Shown here: positions 36,291 to 45,672 of the stretch, one piece after another | How the letters are laid out: each line of letters starts with the position of its first letter | How positions within the stretch are numbered: the stretch's first letter is position 1 | Origin: Symplocastrum torsivum CPER-KK1 | GTDB lineage: Bacteria > Cyanobacteriota > Cyanobacteriia > Cyanobacteriales > Coleofasciculaceae | Assembly (NCBI GenBank): GCA_019358875.1 | Contig: JAHHIF010000008.1 | Span: 62,001 to 126,000, forward strand | Length of the DNA stretch: 64,000 bases | Direction of reading: 5' to 3' | The notes under the pieces: model-generated | What the model was told of the DNA's origin: nothing | Database searches by the model: none | What the model saw: only the letters and a program-made list of their open reading frames with translations | Translations under genes and position numbers: made by a program

Positions 36291-36353
36291 GAAACAAGAG
36301 AGAGCAAGGAAAACAAAAAAGCTGATAGCTGATAGCTGACGGCTTTCTGCTAT
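36291..36353 (+). repeat. Dispersed intergenic repeat pair C, copy 1
   Basis: The stretch GAAACAAG...CTTTCTGCTAT matches the reverse complement of 56887-56945, including AGCAAGGAAAACAAAAAAGC and GCTGACGGCTTTCTGCTAT. This copy has one extra TGATAGC unit. Opposite orientation to the other copy. Confidence 0.8.
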
Positions 36354-36477
36354 AAGCGCGATCGCCTTTTGCAAATTCCTCTTCCTGAAAATAAGCAATC
36401 GCGTTTTGAGTTTGAAAAGATGCTCAAAACGGATTGCACGATAAGCCACTGTCAAACGGCTAAAAAGCTATAACTGC

Positions 36478-37788
36478 CTACAGCGTTAGTGATTGTGGAT
36501 CGGTTTCAATCAACTTCGCCAAGTCTTGTAGGAACGCGGCTGCATCAGCACCATAGATGATGCGATGGTCACAGGTAATATTTACCTGCATCTGACGCCG
36601 CACTCCCATCATGCCCTCTGCGGTTGCCACAACTTGTGGACGTGATGCCCCGATCGCTAAAATTGAACCCTGTCCTGGTGGCAAGATCGCATCAAAGCGG
36701 TCAACACCAAACATCCCTAGATTGGAAAGGGTGAAGGTGCCTGAGCTATATTCTGCTGGTTGCAACTGCTTGAGCCTGGAGCGTTCTACCAAGTCTTTCC
36801 AGTTACGAGACAGGGAATAAATATCTACCTGATCAGCATTTTGCAATACAGGTGTAATCAATCCACCGTCTGCCATTGCCACTGCTACAGCAATGTTGAT
36901 TGAACTGTGATACTGAATGCCCTGATCTGTATAACTGGCATTCACTAAGGGATGTTTCTGCAACGCCACTGCCACTGCCTTGGCAAGCAGTGCTGTCATC
37001 GTCACACCTTTGGATTTGATTTTTTTGTATAGACTATCCAGTGCATCGGTGGTGATGGTGTAACCTACGCGGTATGTAGGTACTGGGATGCTAGCAACCA
37101 TATTCCGTACCACTGCATTTTGCAGAGTATTTAGCGGTACGACTTCACCGAGAGGCGCAGTCGTGGAAGCGGCTGGCGCAGGCGCGGCGGCGGGTTGGGG
37201 TGCGGGGGTAGCTGGGGTAGGAGCGGTTGGTGTCTTGGCGGGGGCTGTTGTCGCGGTAGCTGGGGCAGGTGTCGGCGCACTACTTTTGCCAGCAACGGCT
37301 TCCACATCTTCAGCAACAATCCGTCCGTGGGGGCCACTACCTTGTAAGCCGCTTAGATCGACCTTTAATTCCTTGGCTAACTTCCGCGCACGGGGCGAGA
37401 CAATAATTCGACCATTACGACCGCTAGGAGTATCTTGAGCGGCTGGCGCAGCGGCTACAGGTTCTGGTGCAGGTGTTGTTTCCTTGGGTGCTGGGGTAGC
37501 AGCAGGGGCTGAGCTGTTGGCTTGTTGTTTGGCTGTCTCAATTTCTGCTTCTGTTTCTGCCACAAGTGCGATCGCAGCACCGACAGGAGCAGCTTCACCC
37601 GCTGGTACCGTGATTACTGCCAAATAGCCTTCATAAAAGGACTCTACGTCCATATCCGCCTTATCCGACTCAACCACTACCACGGTTTCGCCTTTTTCTA
37701 CGCGATCGCCTGGGGATTTAACCCAAGAGACTATTTTGCCTTCGGTCATCGTGGAACTGAGGGCGGGCATGAAGACTTCGTGGATCAT
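36478..37788 (-). CDS. pdhC: Pyruvate dehydrogenase E2, dihydrolipoamide acetyltransferase
   Basis: 436 residues from the ATG at 37788. E2 passes the acetyl group from lipoyl to CoA. One lipoyl domain (about 1-78) with lipoylated Lys in VVVVESDKADMDVESF; an Ala/Pro-rich linker; an E3-binding domain (about 125-165, IIVSPRARKLAKELKVDLSG); a second long Ala/Pro/Thr linker; and the catalytic domain from about 215. The active-site motif reads DHRIIYGADAAAF, with Tyr where most bacterial E2s have Asp (HRxxDG), as in plastid E2 proteins. The E1 and E3 genes are not in the window. Confidence 0.94.
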   Translation of the reverse strand: MIHEVFMPALSSTMTEGKIVSWVKSPGDRVEKGETVVVVESDKADMDVESFYEGYLAVITVPAGEAAPVGAAIALVAETEAEIETAKQQANSSAPAATPAPKETTPAPEPVAAAPAAQDTPSGRNGRIIVSPRARKLAKELKVDLSGLQGSGPHGRIVAEDVEAVAGKSSAPTPAPATATTAPAKTPTAPTPATPAPQPAAAPAPAASTTAPLGEVVPLNTLQNAVVRNMVASIPVPTYRVGYTITTDALDSLYKKIKSKGVTMTALLAKAVAVALQKHPLVNASYTDQGIQYHSSINIAVAVAMADGGLITPVLQNADQVDIYSLSRNWKDLVERSRLKQLQPAEYSSGTFTLSNLGMFGVDRFDAILPPGQGSILAIGASRPQVVATAEGMMGVRRQMQVNITCDHRIIYGADAAAFLQDLAKLIETDPQSLTL

Positions 37789-37888
37789 GGGGGGTATTCC
37801 GAATCAAGTTGGCGTGGGCTAGCAAGAACGTTTGCCAGCTTGCATTGTAGCTTGAGGAATGCCTTAGGGACGAGGGAATTGGTGAACG

Positions 37889-38623
37889 CTATAACTGTTT
37901 ACTCTGAACAATCCCCCTAGAGGCGTCTTCCTCCTCTTTGACACGCCGATAACACTCGCAGCTAACTGCTTCCAAACCTTGGTGATCGAGGATAGTCATC
38001 TGACCGCGACTGTAGCGAATCAGCCCTGCCTTTTGAAGCCCACCCGCTACTACCGTAACGCCAGCGCGGCGTACTCCCAGCATTTTTGCGAGAAAATCAT
38101 GGGTAATCGGAAATTTGTCTGAGTGTACGCGATCGCACGTCATCAGTAGCCAACGGCAGCAGCGCTCTTTTACTGAGTGGTGGGAAATGCAGGCAGTCGA
38201 TTGCGAAAGCTGGAGCATCAATGTGTTCGTGTAGCGCAGTAGCAGAGCGTGAAGCGGGCTGTCGGGCTTGACCGAATTTTTGAAGACATCTGTCTTCATC
38301 CTCATTGCTTCGCCTGGAACCTGCACAATTGCCTCGTGGAGGCTTGTCTCGACTCCTAGGAAAATGGAGAGACCAACCATCCCTTCATTGCCCACCAGAG
38401 CTACTTCAACTGCCGTACTATCTTCCAGAATCGTGACTAGAGAAACTACGCCATGATTGGGGAAATAGACGTACTCGATGGGGTTTGTAGGTTGGTAGAG
38501 AACTTCCTTATAAGACAGTTCAACCAGCTCCAAGTTGGGCAGAAGACGTGCTTTGAACTCACTGGGTAGAGCGCTCAGAAGGCGGTTTTCAACAGGTGAG
38601 CGAGGTGGGTAGACAAGAGACAT
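37889..38623 (-). CDS. Crp/Fnr family transcriptional regulator
   Basis: 244 residues from the ATG at 38623, with AGGAG 6-7 bp upstream. An N-terminal cupin-like sensor domain (YKEVLYQPTNPIEYVYFPNHGVV, EVALVGNEGMVGLSIFLG) is joined by a long helix to a winged helix (FPITHDFLAKMLGVRRAGVTV, LQKAGLIRYSRGQMTILD). The typical cAMP-contact motif is absent, so the effector is unknown. This divergent Crp group is common in cyanobacteria and proteobacteria. Paired GTAC repeats lie 150-210 bp upstream of its start. Confidence 0.9.
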   Translation of the reverse strand: MSLVYPPRSPVENRLLSALPSEFKARLLPNLELVELSYKEVLYQPTNPIEYVYFPNHGVVSLVTILEDSTAVEVALVGNEGMVGLSIFLGVETSLHEAIVQVPGEAMRMKTDVFKNSVKPDSPLHALLLRYTNTLMLQLSQSTACISHHSVKERCCRWLLMTCDRVHSDKFPITHDFLAKMLGVRRAGVTVVAGGLQKAGLIRYSRGQMTILDHQGLEAVSCECYRRVKEEEDASRGIVQSKQL

Positions 38624-38775
38624 CAAGACACTCCTTGAGCCAGTTGTATTAAAAAAAACAACTTACGGCACAAGGGGCGGTTTTAAGATTCCGTTTCCGA
38701 TGTCAAAAGGTGAATATTCTAAAGAACAAGCTCTACGGCTAGTTGCTTACATGGTCATCTTAACAAACTTAGGTT

Positions 38776-38829
38776 GTACATTGGCGTACATTAGCGCTAT
38801 GATTAAATGTGAGTACCATAACGTACTTA
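38776..38829. promoter_or_regulatory. Helix-phased GTAC direct repeats
   Basis: GTACATT occurs at 38776 and 38786. GTACCAT (38813) and GTACTTA (38823) form a second pair with the same 10-bp offset, 37 bp downstream. They stand in the divergent region between the Crp-type regulator and the 75-codon gene. A role as protein-binding sites is inference. Elsewhere in 38624-39186 only a short AT-rich hairpin and a tRNA-like fragment were noted. Confidence 0.4.
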
Positions 38830-39186
38830 AACATTGCAGTTGCTACCGCTTTTGAGGATGAATTGGTAAAGGTTCTTCAAGAGAGGCTTGAACCCGTCAC
38901 CTCCAGCTTTACTGAAGCTTGGGTCGGCTAAGCTGTCACACATTTAAATTGCTTGTTGAGACTTTCGGGTAGATGGGATGATCGTTGGTTGCCTCATCTT
39001 AAAGTTATGCAATTTAGATGCACATCAGCTTAAGGTTTTAGAACACTTAATATAACAGAAAAACAAGCAATGAATACGAATTTAAATAAACAATAGAATC
39101 AGCTCCTTGTTGAGACATTCTTTAGCACAACTAGTAATAATTCAAGCACTTTTAATTAATTTTAATAACAATTACTAGGCTTAAGG

Positions 39187-39414
39187 ATGAGTGTTCAAGA
39201 GTTGGATTCACTCAATCAATCAGATGAACCCGCAAGAGAATGGGCTACTAAACTTCAAACGGCTCATAACTGGGCAGAAGTCTTGATGCAACTGAGCCAA
39301 CTCAAAGCAGATTTTAGAGATCAGGTTTGGAAGTTTTGGCAACTGGATATATTTGAGGAATCTGATTTTCCATCTAAGGTAAAGGCAGAAGAGAGCCAGG
39401 AGTTACACCGCTAG
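39187..39414 (+). CDS. Small hypothetical protein
   Basis: 75 residues from the ATG at 39187, with AAGG close upstream. The composition is ordinary for a soluble acidic protein (EWATKLQTAHNWAEVLMQLS, DFRDQVWKFWQLDIFEESD), mostly helical, with no signal or membrane segment. I do not recognise a family. It stands alone about 240 bp before the large hybrid kinase gene on the same strand; any link to it is unproven. It could be a small regulatory or adaptor protein. Confidence 0.5.
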   Translation: MSVQELDSLNQSDEPAREWATKLQTAHNWAEVLMQLSQLKADFRDQVWKFWQLDIFEESDFPSKVKAEESQELHR

Positions 39415-39656
39415 ATCTCTTTCAGAAGACAGCAGGATAGGTGGTAGGGATTTTCATCGCAGTGAGTGAGCGCAGCGCACAGGCGACTAGCTTGAAAGTC
39501 GGGATAATGCGGGGGGTGGAGGAAGCTGAATTTGATGGGGAAGGCAAGAAAACCCGCTCAGTCCCAATTTTCTAGAGAGATTTCAGTAACAATAAGCTCT
39601 AGAAGCTCTGCTTGGGAAAGCTTGTTTGCTCAGTCAATTCCTTACGACCAAGCCTC

Positions 39657-42600
39657 ATGCTGAAGTTATACCGCCGCTTGTTGAGTAAGATTAATCCACA
39701 TCGTAGTCTCAAAGCCCGTTTGGGACTAGCAACTGGTGGTATTGTCTTGTTGCTCTCCACCGTACTGAGTCTGTTAGTTGGGTACACAACAAGCACTCAG
39801 ATAGAAACTACGATTGGACAACATGCAGGCGAAATCGCTTACCAGATGGCGGATAAGCTTGACCGGGGAATGTTTGAGCGCTACCGCGATATTCAGATTC
39901 TTGCCAGCCTCGACCTCATACGCCAGTCAAATTACCCTGTAGCCGCGAAGCGATCGCTACTAGAAAAGCTACAAAGTACTTATCCAGACTATGCCTGGAT
40001 GGGGTTGACAAATCAGCAGGGTGTGGTTCTAGCGAGTACAGGGAAAGTTTTAGAAGGTGTAGATGCGTCCAAACGTCCAATCTTTCAAGGGGGACGGGTA
40101 GAACCTTACGTTGGTGATGTCCATGATGCTCTACTGTTAGCGAAGCTCTTGCCTAATCCAACTGGAGAACCCTTACGATTTGTTGATTTAGCTGCGCCTG
40201 TAAAAGATACTCAAGGCAAGTTTCAGGGTGTCATTGCCGCACACTTGAGCTGGACATGGGCAACTGAAATTGAAAAATCGCTACTCGAACGGCTTGGGGA
40301 ACACCATCAAGTTGAAATCTTCATTCTCAGTCAAGATGGCACAGTTTTGTTGGGACCAAAAACCTTTCAGGGGCAGAAATTGACCCTGGCAAGTGTGCAA
40401 GCCGCTCGTGCCAATCAAAACAGTTATTTGATTGAACCTTGGTTACAAGAAGGAAACTATGTAACAGGATTTGCAAAAACTCAAGGTTATCGCGACTATC
40501 CGGGTTTAGGATGGTTGGTGCTCGTGAGACAGAAAGCAGCCGTTGCCCTAGCACCAGCGCGATCGCTTCAATCTCAAGTCTTTGCTTGGGGAATTGCTTT
40601 AGGCACACTCTTTGCAATCTTAAGCTGGTTGAGTGCCAACCAAATTGTCCGCCCAATGCTCAAGATTGCCGCCGCCGCGAACCGCATTCGCCAAGGAGAT
40701 ACGCTTGCCAAAATTCCGCTCGTGCGTGGACAGGATGAACTGGCTACGTTAGCTGAATCACTGAGACACCTAGTCTCTACCTTAGATGAACAACAACAAG
40801 AGCTAATTTCACTCAACGAGCAGTTACGGCTGGATATCACACAGCGACAACAGACAGAAGAGGACTTACGAGAAGTCACTAATGCTCTAGAAAATGCGAT
40901 AGATGCAATCTCTCGGCTAGATGCTTCTGGGCACTATATCAACGTCAATCAAGCCTATGCCAATCTACTAGGCTATGCGTCAGAAGAAATGCTTGGGATG
41001 ACTTGGCAGTCAACCATACACCCAGAGGATTTGAATATTGCGATCGCGGCTTACCAACAGATGCTAGCTCTCGGTAAGGCAGAAGTCGAAGTCAAGGGCT
41101 TGCGTAAGGATAACTTAGCGTTTTACCAACAAGTAGCGCTCGTTAAAGTTGAGGACAAAGAGCAGCAATTTAATGGGTATTACTGCTTTGTGAAGGATAT
41201 CACCGAGCGCAAACAGGCAGCCGTTGCCCTGCGACAAACGAATGAGCGCTTGCAAAGGTTATTTGATTCCAACCTGATTGGTGTTGCCTTCTGGAATATT
41301 GACGGCTTTATTGTGGATGCAAATGATGCTTTCCTGCGTTTTTCTGGCTACACTCGCAAAGAGTTCACTTCGTTAGGAAGAATTAATTGGAGAGAGCTGA
41401 CTCCTCCAAAGTACAGGCACCTAGATGAGCGAGCGATCGCAGAAACTCTCTCGACTGGAGTTTCCAATATTTACGAGAAGGAATATATTCACCGGGACGG
41501 TAAGCGAGTACCAATTGTTCTAGGGATAGCACTACTGAACGATTCTCAGCGCGAGGGAATTGCCTTCGTGTTGGACATCACCGAGCAAAAACGAGCGGAA
41601 CAAGAGCGCGAACAACTCCTGAGTCGTGAGCGACAGTATGCCAAGCAACTGCATGGGTTAACCGAAGCGGCGCTAGTAATGAACTCAGCGCTGTCTATTG
41701 AAGACGTATTGCGAGTGATTACCGAGCAAGCACGGGCAATCATTGGCGCACACCAGTCGGTAACAAGTATGACTATCGATCAAAACTGGGCGCAGGCAAT
41801 CAATAGTGTTTCACTTTCAGACAAATATGCAGCCTGGCGAGACTATGATGCAAAGACCGATGGTTCGGGGATTTATGCCTGTGTCTGCCATCTGAATCGT
41901 TCGATGCGGTTGACTCAAGCAGAACTAGAAGCTCATCCAAAATGGCGAGGATTTGGGAAGGAAGCTGGAAATCATCCACCAATGCGCGGCTGGCTAGCTG
42001 CACCCCTTAGAGGGCGAGATGGTCAAAATATTGGTCTGATTCAGTTATCTGATAAATACGAGGGCGAATTTACCGAAGAAGACGAAGCGATTATTGTCCA
42101 GTTGGCGCAGATGGCATCGATTGCGATCGAGAATACTCGGTTGTACAACGCAGAACAGAGTGCGCGTACTCAAGCAGAGACAGCCAATCGCCTCAAGGAC
42201 GAGTTTCTTGCGGTTCTCTCCCATGAATTGAGGACTCCGCTTAATCCAATCTTGGGTTGGTCAAAGCTCCTCCGAACGCGCAAATGTGATGAAGCAACGA
42301 CGGTGAAGGCTTTAGAAACGATTGAGCGCAATGCCAAGTTACAAACTCAACTGATTGAGGACTTGCTGGATGTCTCTCGAATTCTGCGAGGTAAGCTGAC
42401 GCTGAATGTTGATTCCGTTGACCTAGTACCCACGATTGAATCCGCTATTGAGACAGTACGCTTGGCAGCGCAAGCCAAGGCGATTCAAATTCAAACAGTG
42501 TTTGATCGTCAGGCAGGGCAAGTTGCAGGGGATGCCAACCGCTTACAGCAAGTCTTTTGGAATTTGCTCTCGAATGCCGTTAAGTTCACCCCCCAAGGGG

Positions 42601-43328
42601 GACAGGTGGAAATCCGGCTAGAGAGGGTTGGGACGGAAGCCCAAATCCAAGTGAGTGATACAGGCAAAGGTATCAGTCCTGAGTTTTTACCCTATGTCTT
42701 TGATTACTTCCGTCAAGCTGATAGTACAACGACAAGAGTCTTCGGTGGGCTGGGTCTTGGTCTAGCGATTGTTCGCCAGTTGGTAGAACTGCACGGTGGA
42801 ACTGTCTGGGCAGAAAGTCCTGGTGTTGGGTGTGGCGCGACGTTTACGGTGAGGTTACCCCTGATGGCTGTTGAGTCAGAGGGTACTCAGGAGAATGAGT
42901 TAATTAGCAGTTCTCCCAATCTTGAAGGGGTACGGGTTCTCGTTGTGGATGATGAGGTAGACACCCTTGAGTTGCTGGTCTTTATGCTGAAAGAGTATGG
43001 GGCACAAGTGCGTGGTGTTACGGAAGCTAGTGAGGCACTGTTGTTGATTTCAGAGTGGCAGCCAGATTTATTGTTGAGTGATATTGGGATGCCAAATGTC
43101 GATGGCTATATGCTGATTCGCCAAATCAGAGAATTGGAGTCAAAGCTGGGAAGATACATTCCTGCGATCGCACTTACCGCTTACGCTGGAGAGACTGACC
43201 ATCAACAGATACTCGCTTCTGGGTTCCAGAAACACGTTACGAAGCCAGTAGAGCCAGCTAAGTTGGTAAATGCGATCGCTAGCTTAGTTGAACACCAGCA
43301 GGGTGAAAAGCAATTCTATTCACCCTAG
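39657..43328 (+). CDS. Hybrid sensor histidine kinase (dCache, HAMP, PAS, PAS, GAF, HisKA, HATPase, REC)
   Basis: 1223 residues from the ATG at 39657 (frame open to a TTG at 39612). A membrane helix near residue 22-45 and another near 310-330 enclose an extracytoplasmic double-Cache sensor (WMGLTNQQGVVLASTGKVLE, GYRDYPGLGWLVLV). HAMP, two PAS domains (about 400-510, 520-640) and a GAF (about 670-830) follow. The kinase core has H856 (LSHELRTPLNPILG), NLLSNAVKF, DTGKGIS and GGLGLGLAIV. The C-terminal receiver has its phospho-acceptor D1142 (LLLSDIGMPNVDG) and a conserved Lys (HVTKP). It probably senses a small extracellular solute; the output protein is not adjacent. Confidence 0.93.
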   Translation: MLKLYRRLLSKINPHRSLKARLGLATGGIVLLLSTVLSLLVGYTTSTQIETTIGQHAGEIAYQMADKLDRGMFERYRDIQILASLDLIRQSNYPVAAKRSLLEKLQSTYPDYAWMGLTNQQGVVLASTGKVLEGVDASKRPIFQGGRVEPYVGDVHDALLLAKLLPNPTGEPLRFVDLAAPVKDTQGKFQGVIAAHLSWTWATEIEKSLLERLGEHHQVEIFILSQDGTVLLGPKTFQGQKLTLASVQAARANQNSYLIEPWLQEGNYVTGFAKTQGYRDYPGLGWLVLVRQKAAVALAPARSLQSQVFAWGIALGTLFAILSWLSANQIVRPMLKIAAAANRIRQGDTLAKIPLVRGQDELATLAESLRHLVSTLDEQQQELISLNEQLRLDITQRQQTEEDLREVTNALENAIDAISRLDASGHYINVNQAYANLLGYASEEMLGMTWQSTIHPEDLNIAIAAYQQMLALGKAEVEVKGLRKDNLAFYQQVALVKVEDKEQQFNGYYCFVKDITERKQAAVALRQTNERLQRLFDSNLIGVAFWNIDGFIVDANDAFLRFSGYTRKEFTSLGRINWRELTPPKYRHLDERAIAETLSTGVSNIYEKEYIHRDGKRVPIVLGIALLNDSQREGIAFVLDITEQKRAEQEREQLLSRERQYAKQLHGLTEAALVMNSALSIEDVLRVITEQARAIIGAHQSVTSMTIDQNWAQAINSVSLSDKYAAWRDYDAKTDGSGIYACVCHLNRSMRLTQAELEAHPKWRGFGKEAGNHPPMRGWLAAPLRGRDGQNIGLIQLSDKYEGEFTEEDEAIIVQLAQMASIAIENTRLYNAEQSARTQAETANRLKDEFLAVLSHELRTPLNPILGWSKLLRTRKCDEATTVKALETIERNAKLQTQLIEDLLDVSRILRGKLTLNVDSVDLVPTIESAIETVRLAAQAKAIQIQTVFDRQAGQVAGDANRLQQVFWNLLSNAVKFTPQGGQVEIRLERVGTEAQIQVSDTGKGISPEFLPYVFDYFRQADSTTTRVFGGLGLGLAIVRQLVELHGGTVWAESPGVGCGATFTVRLPLMAVESEGTQENELISSSPNLEGVRVLVVDDEVDTLELLVFMLKEYGAQVRGVTEASEALLLISEWQPDLLLSDIGMPNVDGYMLIRQIRELESKLGRYIPAIALTAYAGETDHQQILASGFQKHVTKPVEPAKLVNAIASLVEHQQGEKQFYSP

Positions 43329-43334
43329 AACTTA

Positions 43335-44336
43335 TCACCTACCCCATTGAAAGATAGTAGCGCCCCACGTTAACCCCGCACCGAAGCCAGAAGCCGCAAT
43401 AACATCACCCGATTGAATCTTACCCGCCCGCACCGCTTCATCCAATGCCAGGGGGATAGAAGCCGCCGAGGTATTGCCGTAGTGGGCAAGATTACTCAGA
43501 ACTTTCTCAGCCGGAATGTTCAGACGTTGGGCAACAGCATCGAGAATCCGCTGATTCGCTTGATGCAAGAGCAGCCAGTCTACTTCGTCGGTGCTAAGGT
43601 TTGCCCGGAACAGCGCTTTCTCTATCACTTCCGGCACCTTTTGCACGGCAAAACGATAAATTTCCTTGCCGTTCATGCTAATGGGCTGATAATTGCCTTG
43701 GCTAACTGTAACGCCCTCGACAAGTTCTCTTGTTTGTGCTTTGAAGGCTAGCTGGAGAGATTTATTTAGGGTGCCATCGCTGCGGAGTTCAAACCCCAAG
43801 AAGCGATCGCTTTCATTCGCCTGCATTACTATCGCCCCAGCACCATCACCAAATAATATACAGGTGCCTCTGTCTGTCCAATCGACCCAGCGCGAGAGAA
43901 TATCCGCCCCAATCAACAAGACGTTTCGGTAAGCCCCCGTGCGAATAAACTGAGCGGCTGTCACCATCCCAAAAACAAACCCAGAGCAAGCGGCTGTCAT
44001 ATCAAACGCAACCGCTTGAGGTGCCCCTAGAAGGTGCTGAATTTGGGTTGCTGTACCAAATAAATCATCCGGCGTTGAAGTTGCCAGGATAATCAAATCC
44101 AAGTCGGTTGGCGCAATCCCTGCCATGGCGATCGCCTTTTGAGCGGCTGTAGATGCGATCGCACTGAGACATCCTTGAGCATCAACCAAATGCCGTTCCC
44201 GAATTCCCGTCCGAGCCGTAATCCACTCATCAGACGTCTCAACCATTCGCTCAAGTTGATGATTATCGAGAGCAACTTCTGGTGTCGCCGAACCGCTCCC
44301 TGTAATGGCAATACCTAGCCCTAATTGATTCAACAC
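43335..44336 (-). CDS. fabH: Beta-ketoacyl-ACP synthase III
   Basis: 333 residues. FabH starts fatty acid synthesis by condensing acetyl-CoA with malonyl-ACP. The catalytic triad is visible: Cys in FDMTAACSGF, His in LLLHQANQRI and Asn in HYGNTSAASIP. The start is a GTG at 44336, supported by GGAGA five bases upstream; no ATG is available near the conserved N-terminus (GIAITGSGSATPE). It follows plsX by 126 bp on the same strand, the widely conserved plsX-fabH order linking lipid and fatty acid synthesis. Confidence 0.96.
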   Translation of the reverse strand: MLNQLGLGIAITGSGSATPEVALDNHQLERMVETSDEWITARTGIRERHLVDAQGCLSAIASTAAQKAIAMAGIAPTDLDLIILATSTPDDLFGTATQIQHLLGAPQAVAFDMTAACSGFVFGMVTAAQFIRTGAYRNVLLIGADILSRWVDWTDRGTCILFGDGAGAIVMQANESDRFLGFELRSDGTLNKSLQLAFKAQTRELVEGVTVSQGNYQPISMNGKEIYRFAVQKVPEVIEKALFRANLSTDEVDWLLLHQANQRILDAVAQRLNIPAEKVLSNLAHYGNTSAASIPLALDEAVRAGKIQSGDVIAASGFGAGLTWGATIFQWGR

Positions 44337-44462
44337 TGCTCTCCATTAGTTGCTGAACGATGCACACACTCAAGGTTGAGTCGGTAAACAGCAAGGATTA
44401 ATAAACCAGCCGCGAGTAATCCTGCTACCAAAAAGCGACTACCCAAGCGGCATTCTAGCTGC

Positions 44463-45512
44463 TTACTCCTCACTTCCCTGAGCCTTAGCTGCTGGTTGCT
44501 CTTCACTCTTGAAATCTTTAGACTGAATTCGCTCCAGTACCTGATTATCAATCGCTTCTTTCGCCAAGCGAATCGAATTAAAAATCGCTGGCGCTTGGGA
44601 GCTACCGTGACTAATAATACAAATTCCTGCAACCCCTAGGAGTAATCCTCCCCCATGTTCCGCATGATCGATGCGCTGCTTAATCCGCTTGAGGTTAGGT
44701 TTTAGAAGCGCTGTACCCAATTGACCTGATAATCCTTGGGGCAGTTCCTCTCGGAGGATTTGCAGCACTATCTCACCTACCGCTTCGGCAAACTTGAGCA
44801 AGACATTGCCGACAAAGCCATCGCAGACAATCACATCAAAATTTCCGGAGAGAACATCTCTACCCTCAGCATTGCCAATAAAGGCTACTCTTGGATTCTC
44901 TTGCAACAGTTGATGTGTGCGAATCGCTAAATCATTCCCCTTACAGCTTTCCTCACCAATATTCAGCAGCCCGACCTTGGGTTCATTAATCCCCAGCACA
45001 TACTGGCTGTATATCGAACCCATTACCGCAAACTGCTCTAGATACTTAGGACGACAATCGACATTCGCCCCCACATCCAGGACAATCACGGGTTTACCCG
45101 CCACCATTGTTGGAAATACTGCCCCAATTGCCGGACGGTCAATTCCTTTTAAGCGCCCGATGCGTAGTAATGCCGCCGCCATTGCTGCCCCAGAGTGCCC
45201 AGCAGAAACCACAGCATCAGCTCGTTTCTGCTTAACCAAATCCATTGCCACATTAATCGAAGCCTTGGGCTTGCGCTTCAAGCTCACCAATGGCTCCTCA
45301 TTCATCTCAACGACTCCCTCAGCCGGAACAATTTCCAGCTTGTACGAATCAGTGTGTTGCTTGAGGGAGGATTCAATGGCTTGAGGATCGCCCACTAACA
45401 AAACCTCTACGCCTAACTCCTCCTGTGCCCTAATAGCGCCAGCAACGATTTCGGCGGGGGCATGATCCCCTCCCATAGCGTCAATTGCGATCCGTGCGCG
45501 AGTCGATGCCAT
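44463..45512 (-). CDS. plsX: Phosphate acyltransferase PlsX
   Basis: 349 residues from the ATG at 45512. PlsX makes acyl-phosphate from acyl-ACP for the first step of phospholipid synthesis. Family marks: IAIDAMGGDHAPAEIV at the N-terminus, SAGHSGAAMAAALLRIGRLKG, VLDVGANVDCRP, NIGEESCKGNDL and DGFVGNVLLKFAEAVG. The C-terminus (FKSEEQPAAKAQGSEE) is an unconserved tail. fabH is next in the same direction, so the two are likely co-transcribed. Confidence 0.97.
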   Translation of the reverse strand: MASTRARIAIDAMGGDHAPAEIVAGAIRAQEELGVEVLLVGDPQAIESSLKQHTDSYKLEIVPAEGVVEMNEEPLVSLKRKPKASINVAMDLVKQKRADAVVSAGHSGAAMAAALLRIGRLKGIDRPAIGAVFPTMVAGKPVIVLDVGANVDCRPKYLEQFAVMGSIYSQYVLGINEPKVGLLNIGEESCKGNDLAIRTHQLLQENPRVAFIGNAEGRDVLSGNFDVIVCDGFVGNVLLKFAEAVGEIVLQILREELPQGLSGQLGTALLKPNLKRIKQRIDHAEHGGGLLLGVAGICIISHGSSQAPAIFNSIRLAKEAIDNQVLERIQSKDFKSEEQPAAKAQGSEE

Positions 45513-45672
45513 TACTCAAAATGATAGAAACCTTCACGCATTCTACCAGAAGCCCTCCACGCAACATTAAACCTGATGTGATCTGCCTGACATTGAATAA
45601 AACTCAGTAAAGAAAACTTTTCAGGATTGCCATCGACTCTTTAAAATAAAGCACCGGGGAGGAAGGATAGTG

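Noticed and set aside
37088..37438. Ala/Gly/Val-rich plus-strand frame of 116 codons
   Set aside because: It is the antisense of the Ala/Pro linkers of the pyruvate dehydrogenase E2 gene.
38883..38935. tRNA gene on the minus strand
   Set aside because: The stretch resembles the anticodon arm and start of a T-arm (GGAGGTGACGGGTTC), but the T stem does not pair and no acceptor or D arm can be formed. At most it is a decayed fragment.
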